From assembly GCA_002284615.2 (NCBI GenBank), contig MU069722.1:319806-334831 (forward strand): DNA of 15,026 nucleotides. The letters are read 5' to 3'. Positions 1-7,739 of the stretch are shown here, piece after piece (within the stretch, counting starts at the first letter, position 1; each line of letters opens with the position of its first letter). The position numbers and the translations under genes were made by a program. The notes under the pieces are model-generated. The model saw only the letters and a program-made list of their open reading frames with translations, did not search any database and was not told the DNA's origin. The stretch comes from Dunaliella salina (taxonomy: Eukaryota; Chlorophyta; Chlorophyceae; Chlamydomonadales; Dunaliellaceae).

Positions 1-78
<78 letters not shown>
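1..78. repeat. (AC)39 microsatellite
   Basis: This is an uninterrupted AC dinucleotide run that starts at the first base, so its true length is unknown. It is followed at once by AG and the first exon. On the gene reading it forms the end of an upstream intron and stands where a polypyrimidine tract would be expected. Confidence 0.98.
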
Positions 79-80
<2 letters not shown>

Positions 81-81
<1 letters not shown>

Positions 82-199
82 CATTGTCTCGATGTGGAGC
101 AATGGCTTGTGGAAGGACCTGCTAGGCAACAATGGACAGAGCCTATTGGACTCGCCTCTCCTGGCATGTCCACCCCTGTCCTCGGTCCCTGAGAAGCAG
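81..199 (+). CDS. Internal exon of an unrecognised gene (gene A)
   Basis: This is a 119-nt exon. It follows an AG at 79-80 and ends in CAG before a GTACAC donor at 200. The open frame starts with two bases that complete a split codon, runs through ATT GTC TCG ATG TGG, and ends on a whole codon (Gln-197). The peptide of about 39 residues is Trp-, Leu- and Pro-containing and ends in SVPEKQ. Its phase-0 end matches the phase-0 start of the exon at 3690, so the two can be spliced directly. The ATG at 92 is probably internal Met rather than the start, because the frame is open back to the acceptor. I do not recognise the protein. The splice sites are predictions, and further exons could lie inside the following 3.5 kb. 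Confidence 0.55.
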
Positions 200-231
200 G
201 TACACGAAGACCCCCAGGTAACGGCGGATGC

Positions 232-529
232 TACTGCTGCTGCTGATGATGATGATAGTGATGATGATGATGGTGATGTTGATAATGACGGTTGTAATTG
301 TGTTCAAATGTTGCTTGTTGATGCTGGGCCTATGCATTGGACTTGTTTGAACAGTCTGGTTTTGATGTGCTCAGTGATTAGAAAAGATGCAATTGAGATC
401 GAAAGTTTTCCTTGGCCCCTGAGGAGCGAGTGCATGAAGCTGCTGATGATGATGGTTGTAATGGCGTCCAAACACTGCTTATCAAAGCTGGGCCTGTGGG
501 GTTGGACTTGTCAGAGCAGTCTGGATTTG
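232..529 (+). repeat. GAT-rich tract and diverged direct duplication
   Basis: A (GAT)n-like stretch occupies 243-285. Two diverged copies of a longer unit follow. The first runs from about 232 to 366 and the second from about 439 to 529. Each reads GAT repeats, then GGTTGTAAT, then GCTGGGCCT, then TTGGACTTGT, then CAGTCTGG in the same order. Copy 1 has a longer GAT run. The open frame across it is kept open by the trinucleotide repeat and is not taken as coding. Confidence 0.6.
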
Positions 530-1366
530 CTGTGCCTATAAGTTAGAGGATTACCGTGCCAGAATAGCCAGATTTTGTTGACTGTTTCCTATTTGACCTG
601 CTTCCTTGACAGATAAATTTGTGAATGTGCATGTGCAGTGTGAGGGTTCCAAGGCTTTTATCTAGACAGCATGACTGGTATAATGTACGGTTGTGAAGTT
701 GTTCTGGATTTCCCTGTTCTTTTCAAGGCAAGGAATTTTGAGCATTTTAGGTGCCTTACGCACTGGCCCAAGATCTGAGTTGGCATGAATGATGTCATCC
801 TTGCTCGTTTGAAACAAATGGATCCCATAGTATTGTGCGTATTTGATTTTCACTTGTAAAGCATGTGTTGTTGAGCATATCACATTTTGTGAGGCATGTC
901 TTGTGAGGCATGTCTTATGTTAGGACAACCACATCTTGCGGTTATTGCGTCACAATTTGAGAGCTGTCTGTATGAGCGCAAGGCAAGGCTCGGAAGGACG
1001 GGCATCCTCATTTGCTCATCTGCCTGTTCGTACATAACACATATACACTCTCTCCTTAGTGGGGCTTGTGTACAATTTGGTTGTGGGGTGCAAGGAAAAG
1101 AAAGGAAGCATGATTGGAAGCTGTCTCACTTTGCATGGGTCTCAGACACCATGTCGGCAATGAATCACAACTTTTTTTATGTACCTGCTCCTGCACACTT
1201 CCATTGCTGCTTTCAAGGAGGGACTAGTGTGCCTTTCATATAGGCCCTATTCTTTTTTTCATCCCTGCTCTTGGACATGGCTTTCGCTCCTTTGGACAAG
1301 TTATCTGTCGTGCTGTATTTTGCTCGATGCCAAGCTTTACCTGCTCCCCCGACTTGTTTTATGCCT

Positions 1367-1890
1367 CTTGTCGATACTTTGTTGTGCTGCCTCTTTTGGT
1401 GGTGGCAAGCTGAAGCTGCCCCTACCCCAGACTTCTGAAACCATTGTGTTACTTGTCGATTCTTTGCTGTGTTGCAACTTGCCCAGCGCCAAGCCAAGGC
1501 TGCCTCCACCCCACACACCTGAGATCATGGTTTCTCCTTGTCAATCAACCTTTCCTGTGTTGCATGTTGCCTGGTGCCCAGCTTGGGCTGCCCCCGCCTC
1601 ACACATCTAAAACCAAAACTGTGTAGAGTTTCATGTTGCTTGCTGCAAAGCTTACGCTGGCCCCACACCACATGTTTGAAATAACTCCTCCTTCTTGTCA
1701 ATCTCTGCTGCGCTGCTCTTTATGCCAATGCCACTTTTGTCGATGCCAATTATGTCGATGCCAGTTTTGGCGGCCACGGTCCAAACATTTGAAGTCATGG
1801 TTTCTCTTTGTCAATCAACCTTTGCTGTGCTGCATGTCATCCGGTGCTAAGCTTAAGCTGCCCCTACCCACGACGACTTTGACAGTAAGG
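1367..1890 (+). repeat. Degenerate tandem array, about 85-bp unit
   Basis: The anchor CTTGTC(G/A)AT recurs at 1367, 1452 and 1537, exactly 85 bp apart. It recurs again at 1694 and, as TTTGTCAAT, at 1807. Each unit continues with TTTGCTGTG(T/C)TGC, then a GC(C/A)AAGCT-like segment, then a CTGCCCCTACCCC-like segment, then a (C/T)TGAAA-like segment. Between 1720 and 1780 a smaller TGTCGATGCCA motif is itself doubled. Open frames on both strands here are by-products of the periodicity. Confidence 0.7.
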
Positions 1891-2130
1891 CAATTCAAGG
1901 ACATGAGCAGGCAATGGAAAGGCTTTAACACGGCCTTCAATCATCAGCTCATTTGCTGCCTGTTTATGTCTCACATCAAGTCCGTTGAATCTGTGATGCA
2001 GCTTCCTTTTCATTGTCTGCACATGTCTGCTGAAGTCAGTAGCACTGTGAAGCAATATTTTTATCCGTCGACTCCCCGTGCTCCGTCCAGGTGGGCTTGA
2101 AACGGGGGCTGCTGCATTGCCTGATGCGGC

Positions 2131-2800
2131 TCAGTGTCACGGGAGAGGTGAGCCTTGCAACGCTGTCTTTGCTGTCCCTTTTGCCCCATTATTTTTGAAG
2201 GCAGGCCGCAGCAACTCAGTGTCACCGGAGAGGTGAGCCTTGCAACGCAGTCTTAGCTGTCCCTTTTGCCCCATTATTTTTGAAGGCAGGCTGATGCGGC
2301 TCAGTGTCACCGGAGAGGTGAGCCTTGCAACGCAGTCTTAGCTGTCCCTTTTGCCCCATTATTTTTGAAGGCAGGCCGCAGCAACTCAGTGTCGCTGGAG
2401 AGGTGAGCCTTAGAGCATACTCCTTGCTGTTATGTTTTGCTCAATTGTATTTGAAGGCAGGCTGCAGCAACTCAGTGTCATTGGAGAGGTGAGCCTCAGA
2501 GCATACTCCTTGCTGTTGTCTTTTGCACTCTTGGTTTAAAAGGCAGGCTTCTGCCTGGTCTGATGTAGCTTAGAGTCACTGGAGCAGTGACTCTCACGGC
2601 GTATTCCTCGCCGTTGCCTTTTGCTCCATTGTTTTGGAAGGCAGCCTACTGCCTGTCCTCGTGAAGCTCAGTGTCACTGGAGGAGCTACCTGCAGTTCTT
2701 TGCATTTATCTTCTGTTCCATTATTTTGGCAGGCTGCTGCATGGCCTGGTGCGGCTCAGTGCCATTGGACAGGTGGTCCTTACGCCACACCTTCAGCATT
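2131..2800 (+). repeat. Tandem array of 85-98 bp units with splice-site-like sequences
   Basis: About eight units start with TCAGTGTCAC or a variant at 2131, 2216, 2301, 2386, 2472, about 2570, 2668 and 2756. The first four are exactly 85 bp apart and nearly identical; later ones drift to 86-98 bp. A unit holds CTCAGTGTCACCGG, GAGAGGTGAGCC, a T/C-rich stretch, then GAAGGCAGGC. Units 1 and 3 share a GCTGATGCGG lead and units 2 and 4 a GCCGCAGCAA lead, giving a 170-bp higher-order period. The array lies inside the proposed first intron of gene A. Confidence 0.9.
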
Positions 2801-2854
2801 CGTTTATGTTTGGCGTACATAAGGCATCCTCTTCCCCTTCTTAATTGTTTCCGA

Positions 2855-2925
2855 GGGTTCAAGGGCGATGATGGTGAAAAGGGTTGGCCCACAGCCTGAG
2901 CCTCTTGCTGGCCAGCTGTTTGTCG
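2855..2925 (-). mobile_element. Short relic of a LINE 3' end
   Basis: The string GGCCCACAGCCTGAG-CCTCTTGCTGGCCAGC at 2886-2916 resembles the 3' end of the - strand LINE at 6625-6661 and the fragment at 12318-12345. All three have GGCCYACAGCCYGAG followed by a CTBTGCTGGYC-like segment. Here a GAGGGTTCAAGGG segment precedes it, recalling the GGGGGTTACAAGG tail of the larger copy. The relic is short and diverged, so its limits are approximate. Confidence 0.4.
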
Positions 2926-2933
2926 CCTGGGCG

Positions 2934-3099
2934 TTCTTTTATGTAGAGACGTCCTGCATGGCTTGACGATGGCTGCATAGAGTTTAGTTTTGCTGGAGGT
3001 ATTGTAAGCCTCGGGCTCTTTTAATTTAGAGGCATCCTGTACGGCTGAACGCGTGGCTTCGTAGGGCTTTATCTTAGTGGACATCTTATGAGCCTTGGG
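2934..3099 (+). repeat. Two diverged 83-bp tandem units
   Basis: Unit one (2934-3015) and unit two (3016-3099) align as TTCTTTTATGTAGAGACGTCC with CTCTTTTAATTTAGAGGCATC, then GGCTTGACGATGGCT with GGCTGAACGCGTGGC, then a TGTAAGCCTCGGGC-like end with a TGAGCCTTGGGC-like end. They may be further diverged members of the 85-98 bp array to the left, since both share a GCTGCATGGCYTG-like core. Confidence 0.5.
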
Positions 3100-3141
3100 C
3101 CTGATTCTCACTTTACTGCATGAATGATATGGTGCACTTTC

Positions 3142-3262
3142 CCTTGATAAAACTCCTTGATAACACTCCTTGGTAATAATACTCCTTGACAACACTCCTT
3201 GGTAATACTCCTTGATAACACTCCTTGATAACACTCCTTGATAACACTCCTTGGCATAATCC
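3142..3262 (+). repeat. 15-bp minisatellite
   Basis: The unit ACTCCTTGATAACACT, with the variant ACTCCTTGGTAATA, is repeated about eight times with small length changes. The last three units are almost identical, which suggests recent expansion at the right end. A length divisible by three keeps the opposite strand open. Confidence 0.9.
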
Positions 3263-3440
3263 TCTCTACATTGCTTGTACAATGCAGCTGCTATTTTTCC
3301 CAGGTTGTTAGCATCCAAGTAAGAATTTGGCCCTTGGCCCTTTTGTCTTTCTTCCAGAACAGCTGGCATGACAACGACAGGGGCCCAGAGTGTTTGCAGT
3401 CTTCCATCCTTTCCCCCCAGCTTATAGGTACACCTGGAGG

Positions 3441-3684
3441 CAGTTCTTGTTCTTTGCCACCATCCCCTCACTGTCATGGTTGTTTTCATTGATTCGTTTG
3501 CATTTCTTGTTCTTTGCCACCATCTTCTCACTGTCATGGTTACCTTCATTGATTCTTTTGCATTTCTTGTTCTTTGCCACCATCCCCTCACTGTCATGGT
3601 TATTTTCATTGATTCTTTTGCACTTCTTGTTCTTTGTCACCATCCCCTCACTGTCATGGTTACTTTCATTGATTTCTTTGCACC
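3441..3684 (+). repeat. 60-bp minisatellite, four copies, ending at a splice acceptor
   Basis: Four copies of an exact 60-bp period are present (3441-3480 partial, then 3481-3540, 3541-3600, 3601-3660, and a partial copy to 3684). Each holds TTCATTGATT, TTTGCAYTTCTTGTTCTTTG and CCACCATCCCCTCACTGTCA. The last partial unit provides the T-rich run ahead of the CACCCGCAG acceptor of the next exon. The unit is a multiple of three, so both strands show long 20-residue repeat frames; I read these as by-products. Confidence 0.92.
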
Positions 3685-3689
3685 CGCAG

Positions 3690-3821
3690 GTCCTGGATGA
3701 TTTGGAGGCCACCCTCGGACCCCTACCGCCCTCTCAACAGCTTTCATATGACGCCATATCAGAAGTCTACACCTCAGACAGGGCTCTGCTGGCCTGCTTG
3801 CCACGACACCTGCTTGACAAG
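3690..3821 (+). CDS. Exon of gene A, 44 codons
   Basis: This is a 132-nt exon between CACCCGCAG and an AAG/GTGAAG donor at 3822. It is phase 0 at both ends and encodes VLDDLEATLGPLPPSQQ... ending in PRHLLDK. The peptide looks like ordinary protein. It has an acidic Leu-containing helix-like start, a PLPPS turn, and then a longer helical segment with DAISEVY and ACLPRHLLDK. It splices in frame to 81-199 upstream and to 4566-4721 downstream. Reading past the donor reaches a stop after three codons (GEG... GH then TGA), as expected for an intron. No family is recognised. It is judged real from the paired splice sites, the matching phase and the contrast with the repeats on its left. Confidence 0.65.
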
Positions 3822-4274
3822 GTGAAGGGCCATTGACTTCCATGAGGGATTTTGCTACTGTCCTGGATCAGTGCTGACTTAAGGCAAATGACGCATGCAA
3901 ATCGGATGCCAAATTTGCTTGTGTTTGGAATGTGCTCAACGTCCTTGGGGATTAAAAATCAGTGTAGGCATGACTGCATTGGTGGGTGAATTATCTTGAG
4001 CTTTGCATGGGACTCTTGTGCATGTCTGTTCAGACGTCCTTGCTTGGCAGCCATTGCAAGTATTATGCACGTGCATAAGATTCGGCCCACCTCACTGGAT
4101 CCACAAGCATTGACCAGCAGGACTCACACTGCTTCAAAGACAATATGCGTACACCTTCACGTTTGATCCTGCCCACCAGGAAGAAAGTAAAAGTATGCTT
4201 GCCGTTCGGAAGCATGCATGAAGGAAAGGGCCTCCCAAGAACCCTCACTGAAAGGGCACCAATGTAATTATAAA

Positions 4275-4342
4275 CCCCGGCCCCAAGGATCTGAACTGCA
4301 GACCTCCTCCTTGGTTGATGCGCCCTCATACACCGACCGGGG
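4275..4342 (-). other. tRNA-like sequence, possible SINE head
   Basis: On the - strand a B-box-like GTTCAGATCC (plus 4287-4296) lies 44 bp from an A-box-like CCGGTCGGTGT (plus 4330-4340), the spacing found in tRNA genes. The 68-nt segment is closed by a perfect CCCCGG/CCGGGG stem (plus 4275-4280 and 4337-4342), like an acceptor stem. The D and T arms do not pair well, so a working tRNA is unlikely. A tRNA pseudogene or the pol III head of a SINE fits better. It sits antisense in the second intron of gene A. Confidence 0.4.
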
Positions 4343-4565
4343 CGGCTGTAACATGACAGCCGATCCCTGCTGTCCACCAGTACCAATTACGTACCTCGCA
4401 CTCGACAAGTTTGGTGTGCATGCCTGGCGAGTCTGCGCTGAAAGGACCCACGGCCAGATCTAACACAATCTTGGGAAATGTCTTGGCTTTCATTTCTTGT
4501 GCTTGAGGGTTGAGGTTAGTCTGACCTTGTCATTTCAGCTCCCTCAACACGTGTTTCACACACAG

Positions 4566-4721
4566 GTGTGGCAGGGGTCACAGCCTGGAGGCAGTGTCCA
4601 CAAAATGGACCCTTGGACGGCGCTGCAGCCATTTCGTGACAACCGTCCCATCAATGGAGGAACAGGGTGCACAGAGGAGATGGTGGCCTTGGTACGGGGC
4701 CTCAACTTTGAGCTTGACTGA
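4566..4721 (+). CDS. C-terminal exon of gene A with stop codon
   Basis: This 156-nt exon follows the acceptor TTTCACACACAG and ends in TGA. It begins in phase 0 (GTG TGG CAG), matching the donor at 3822, and encodes 51 residues from VWQGSQPGGSVHKMDPW to VALVRGLNFELD. The mix of GGS, DPWTALQPF and a final helix looks protein-like but matches no family that I know. With the other two exons the visible part of the protein is about 134 residues. The N-terminal part lies to the left of the window. The intron before it (3822-4565) is 744 bp. Confidence 0.65.
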   Translation: MWQGSQPGGSVHKMDPWTALQPFRDNRPINGGTGCTEEMVALVRGLNFELD

Positions 4722-5300
4722 GTGTTCACAACAATCGTGATTCCTATGCTCTTGCGCCCTTGCAACTTGGCTTTCGATGCTTGATACCCTGCCAACACGT
4801 CATCGACCCTTACTTTCTTGCATCAGCAGTTGAATATAAGATTCCAAGCAATGTCTTCTTGGAAGCAGCATTGCGTGTCCCAAACAAGCATTGAATCTAT
4901 GCATGAAAGAGCAAAAGCGTTGGAAGTAAGCTTTGTAAGCATTAAAACGCTCCCCACATTAACATTAACAGGTCCCCTGGGGCTTGAATATACCCTCTAT
5001 TAAGAGGAGAAAGGAATGTAAGGGCTTGATAAGGATCAGGGGGGTTACCAGCAGTACCTTGTGCCTGATCTTGGTGTCGTAAGGGGTCTTCTCAAGAGCA
5101 TGTCAGGTAATAGCAAATTCTCGAGGGAAGAGCATGGAAAAAAATTAGATTAAATCACTGGGGGTATTTCAGCCACATTGTTTGGCTGCTCGGCCTGCGG
5201 CTGGTCCTCGCCAGCCAACAATATTCCATAAGCTCAAATGAGAAAATTGTCGGAATCTTTTCTTTATCAGCCCAGTCCCTCCTGATAACCTGGTAAACGT
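4722..5300 (+). other. 3' untranslated region of gene A and following spacer
   Basis: No gene is seen here. The region carries candidate polyadenylation signals (next entry) and an imperfect hairpin at 5177-5222, where ATTGTTTGGCTG pairs with CAGCCAACAAT around a GC-rich loop. The transcript end cannot be fixed from sequence alone. Confidence 0.4.
4934..5021 (+). terminator. Candidate TGTAA polyadenylation signals for gene A
   Basis: TGTAA occurs at 4934-4938 (CTTTGTAAGC) and at 5017-5021 (GGAATGTAAGGG), 213 and 296 nt after the stop codon. TGTAA is the usual poly(A) signal in volvocalean green algae. Five-base motifs are common by chance, so neither is certain. Confidence 0.35.
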
Positions 5301-5359
5301 GAAAATTTGATTTCTAGAAAAGCAATTTGAATCAAGTCAGTAATCAGTGATTACTTGAA

Positions 5360-5640
5360 ATCACAAGTGATTAGGCTAGTAATCAGTGATTTCTCATTCG
5401 ATGTATTGCTTTACTGTAATCATTGTTCTCTAGTAATCATGCTATTGGCACCAAAGTTGCTTGCAAAATTCATTACCAGAAACCAGGCCGTCAAGCTAGT
5501 GGTAGCCACCTTATCAGCAATTTCTGCCTGCATTAGAAATTGCTTTACCGCAATTACTGAGAGCCACTATTATGCTATTGACATCGAATTCATTTAAAAA
5601 TTCATGTGACAACCATGAATATTAAGTTATTAAGTAGTAA
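5360..5640 (+). repeat. AT-rich repeats, diverged 134-bp duplication
   Basis: ATTGCTTTAC recurs at 5405 and 5539, and the sequence around it aligns loosely over more than 100 bp: TATGCTATTG-type blocks and AAATTCATT follow in the same order. Just left, 5339-5357 holds the near-palindrome GTAATCA-G-TGATTAC and a second TAATCAGTGATT. The string TGATTTCTAGAAA recurs at about 5308, 5804 and 5862. This may be a decayed non-autonomous element, but its ends are not visible. Confidence 0.35.
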
Positions 5641-5654
5641 GCAGGTTGTTGATA

Positions 5655-5731
5655 GAGGAACAAATCTATGGGATTTGAACATAAGACATCTTGCATGTGT
5701 CACAGTGTGCGGCAACTAGGCCACGCCTAAT
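5655..5731 (-). other. tRNA-like sequence, possible SINE head
   Basis: On the - strand TGGCCTAGTTG (plus 5713-5723) fits the pol III A box, and GTTCAAATCCC (plus 5670-5680) is close to the B-box consensus. They are 43 bp apart, as in tRNA genes. The segment between them, with CACATGCAAGATGTC, recalls an anticodon arm but does not fold cleanly. A decayed tRNA or a SINE head is likely. It differs in sequence from the tRNA-like stretch at 4275-4342. Confidence 0.5.
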
Positions 5732-5900
5732 GCAAATGGAACGTTATGTATTTTTTTAATGCTTTATAGCAACTGCTTGAAATTCATCTGCATGGCCTAT
5801 CAATTGATTTCTAGAAACCATCAGGTGGACCACCTCGTTTTCTGCTCAAGGAACTGATTCGCTGATTTCTAGAAAACCATTTTTCTGATGACGGTTCCTC

Positions 5901-6143
5901 ATGTGTTCAGGAGGAGAAGAATTTGTCCTAAGTTATATTATGTGTGAGGCTGGTTACCATGCAAAGTGTACATTCTGCTTACCGTTGTTTCCTGATACAT
6001 TGCAAAAGCTCTTCCATAACAACCCAAATTGGCTCAAGGATTTAATACAGGAGATCCATATAGGAAACTGGTACCACAGAAACAGTCAACAGATTGCAGA
6101 AAATCAACACACTACCCTCTCTTTTAAAGCACCCTGCACATGA
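5901..6143 (+). pseudogene. Open frame upstream of the RNase H relic, possibly LINE-derived
   Basis: An 80-codon frame contains PDTLQKLFHNNPNWLKDLIQ and ends shortly before the RNase H remains, in the same reading phase as their first block (YTDSSV). It may be the connecting region between reverse transcriptase and RNase H of the + strand LINE. No motif confirms this, and no initiator context was seen. It could equally be a chance frame. Confidence 0.25.
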
Positions 6144-6239
6144 AGAAAAAAATTTGCACTTTTGCATCATGACGCGCACAACATTTTCGAAGTCTGCAGC
6201 CAACAAAGAAGCATCACACCTAACGTACAACCATACCTG

Positions 6240-6595
6240 CACCCCCTGCAACCGAAGATCCCAGGCTGGCGACACCTAAAATATACAGATAGCAGTGTCT
6301 AAAGTCCGACAACAAGAAAACACAGCAGGCAGGAGCATCCTTTTTCATTCCGAAAGACATCTCTGAAACTGTCACCTGCACAATAAATCCCAAGGGCCAT
6401 GGTCCCACTTGCACAATTAACAGAGCAGAGCTCGCTGCAATTTTGATAGCTCTACAGCAAGGGCACACTTCAATTGCGTCTGACAGTTCTTCAGCACTTG
6501 ATCAGATTAAAAACGAGCTTCTAAGACCAATGGATACGTCCACGCACATACATACACCACTGCTCAAAGACATCGTAGCCTGCATCAATGCTTCA
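6240..6595 (+). pseudogene. RNase H domain of LINE-A, first part
   Basis: WRHLKYTDSSV carries the first catalytic Asp (codon 6288-6290). A frame change follows, then TINRAELAAILIAL with the catalytic Glu (6428-6430) and TSIASDSSSALDQI with the second Asp (6482-6484). These are the ordered landmarks of RNase H1-type domains found at the end of some LINE polyproteins. In the element this domain would remove RNA from the RNA-DNA hybrid. The reading breaks at ACINAS, where the inserted LINE begins, and resumes at 7741. Confidence 0.75.
6584..6595 (+). repeat. Left target-site duplication of the nested LINE
   Basis: ATCAATGCTTCA here and ATTAATGCTTCA at 7738-7749 match in 11 of 12 positions (9 perfect: AATGCTTCA). 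They bracket the - strand LINE. Removing one copy with the insert restores the RNase H reading frame. Confidence 0.75.
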
Positions 6596-6671
6596 AGGGG
6601 GTTACAAGGGGGTTACAAGGAGTCGGCCTACAGCCTGAGAATCTTGCTGATCGGCTGCTGGTGAAACATTC

Positions 6672-7205
6672 TCAACCAGCATCAAAAAATGAAACCAATT
6701 CCAACAAAAATTTTGAAAATCTGCACGAGTCTTGATTCAGAAAAGCATTGACTTCAAGATCAGTCAAACAGTGGAACCTCGCCAAAAAAGGAATGAAGTC
6801 AGTGTTTGGGAGCTGGGCAAAAATGTGAAATGGTCTGAAGAGATCAATAAACAAGTCCTTGTATTTTCTTCGCAGCTCACACACTTCAACGTGCTTGCAA
6901 TAAAAAAGAGTGTGTTTCTCGTCTTGCACATCAGCACAGTCACACTTGTCGCAAATGCTTGAGCCACCCTGCCATTTACAAGACTTGACCTTTAAGCAGT
7001 GAGCCCGGAGTCTAAACCTGCTCACATTCCTCATGACTCCTTTGTCTAGATCCCTAAATAAGTAAGATGGAATACAAAAAGGAGTGCGTGCTGTTTGATT
7101 CAAAGGCACCCCACACCAATGATGGTAAGTCACTGCTGTCTTGTTCACCGCCCGCAGATTTAGAGTACCCGCATCTCTCCAAACCTTTTGCTGCCTGTGT
7201 CTCAT
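6672..7205 (-). pseudogene. C-terminal part of LINE-B polyprotein with CCHC zinc motif
   Basis: This 177-codon frame ends in TGA. It holds VWRDAGTLNLRAVNKTAVTY, then PYxF-like residues, NVSRFRLRAHCLKVKSCKW, then a zinc-binding motif ICDKC-x9-H-x4-C (HTLFYC). The motif is followed by a charged helix with CELRRKYKDLF. This layout is typical of the region after reverse transcriptase in LINEs. The role is probably nucleic-acid binding during integration. It continues from the frame at 7243-7614 after a frame change near 7205-7243. Sequence conservation looks better than in LINE-A, in line with later insertion. Confidence 0.7.
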
Positions 7206-7242
7206 ATCACAATGAATTCCTGCATGGGGATCTTAGAAGCAC

Positions 7243-7739
7243 TCAGCATCTTTTGCTTAAACATGTCCTCTGAGCGCATGCCAATAAAGGCTGAAGACAC
7301 ATGAACAGACCACAAGCCTCATCCCTATTAGCAAGGTTTAAGTCTGCTCTCGGAACCCTGCATAATGTCTCACTGTTTAAGTCAAGCATACTGTTAAAGA
7401 ACTTGACAGTGGCCCTGAACCAATGTAATTGTAGAGGCTCTTGGCCACACTCTCTCAGCACTGGCCAGTTTGTGGCAGAGCTCTTCACACCTAGAAACCG
7501 CCTCAAGGAGCACGATTGCCTTTTTCGTAATTGGCTCTTGAATTCACAGCCTTCACTTAAATATCCTGTCCCCCACACTTGGCACGCATACATTCCAGCT
7601 GGAGTATCATACATTTAGATAGCCAAATTAAAGCGTGTGGCTTATCCCTGAGATCATATTCATGCACAAACTCCCTAATCCTTTGCTGCGCAGCCATGTA
7701 AGGCCGCACAGCATGCTCCTCAGACACCTTCAAATTCAT
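7243..7739 (-). pseudogene. Post-reverse-transcriptase region of LINE-B, frameshifted
   Basis: Two overlapping - strand frames make one protein segment. The first (7739-7557) reads through KPHALIWLSKC. At about 7614 the reading moves to the other frame, giving YDTPAGMYACQVWGTGYL, then a RRFLGVKSSATNWPVLRE segment and CGQEPLQLHWFRATVKFFN. The AGMYACQVWGT and CGxEPLQxxWFRA strings are the pattern I associate with the C-terminal stretch of algal LINE polyproteins (from memory, not checked). A second frame change lies below 7243. The copy is therefore inactive. Confidence 0.65.

Larger units (their letters stand above)
200..3689 (+). other. Long repeat-filled intron of gene A
   Basis: This stretch joins the donor at 200 (GTACAC) to the acceptor ending at 3689 (CACCCGCAG). 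It is occupied mainly by the tandem arrays listed separately. I see nothing recognisable in about 530-1366, apart from a short doubling of a 14-bp unit near 888-915, nor in 1890-2130. If real, the intron is very long, and small exons inside it cannot be excluded. No splice branch point was identified. Confidence 0.4.

Noticed and set aside
92..541. 149-codon + strand frame reading through the donor at 200
   Set aside because: The part after 199 is held open by GAT repeats and a diverged duplication. The CAG/GTACAC donor and phase match to 3690 favour an exon ending at 199.
1179..1610. 143-codon + strand frame in the 85-bp array
   Set aside because: It is Cys/Leu/Pro-rich repeat translation with no motif, and other frames are open over the same array.
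3142..3262. CRISPR-like array
   Set aside because: Units are 15 bp with no unique spacers, and the genome is eukaryotic.
3390..3836. 148-codon + strand frame over the 60-bp repeats
   Set aside because: Only the last 44 codons look like protein. The rest is a 20-residue by-product of a 60-bp repeat, and an acceptor lies at the border.
6764..6962. Open frames on both strands overlapping the LINE-B zinc region
   Set aside because: They are shadows of the 177-codon frame that carries the CCHC motif.
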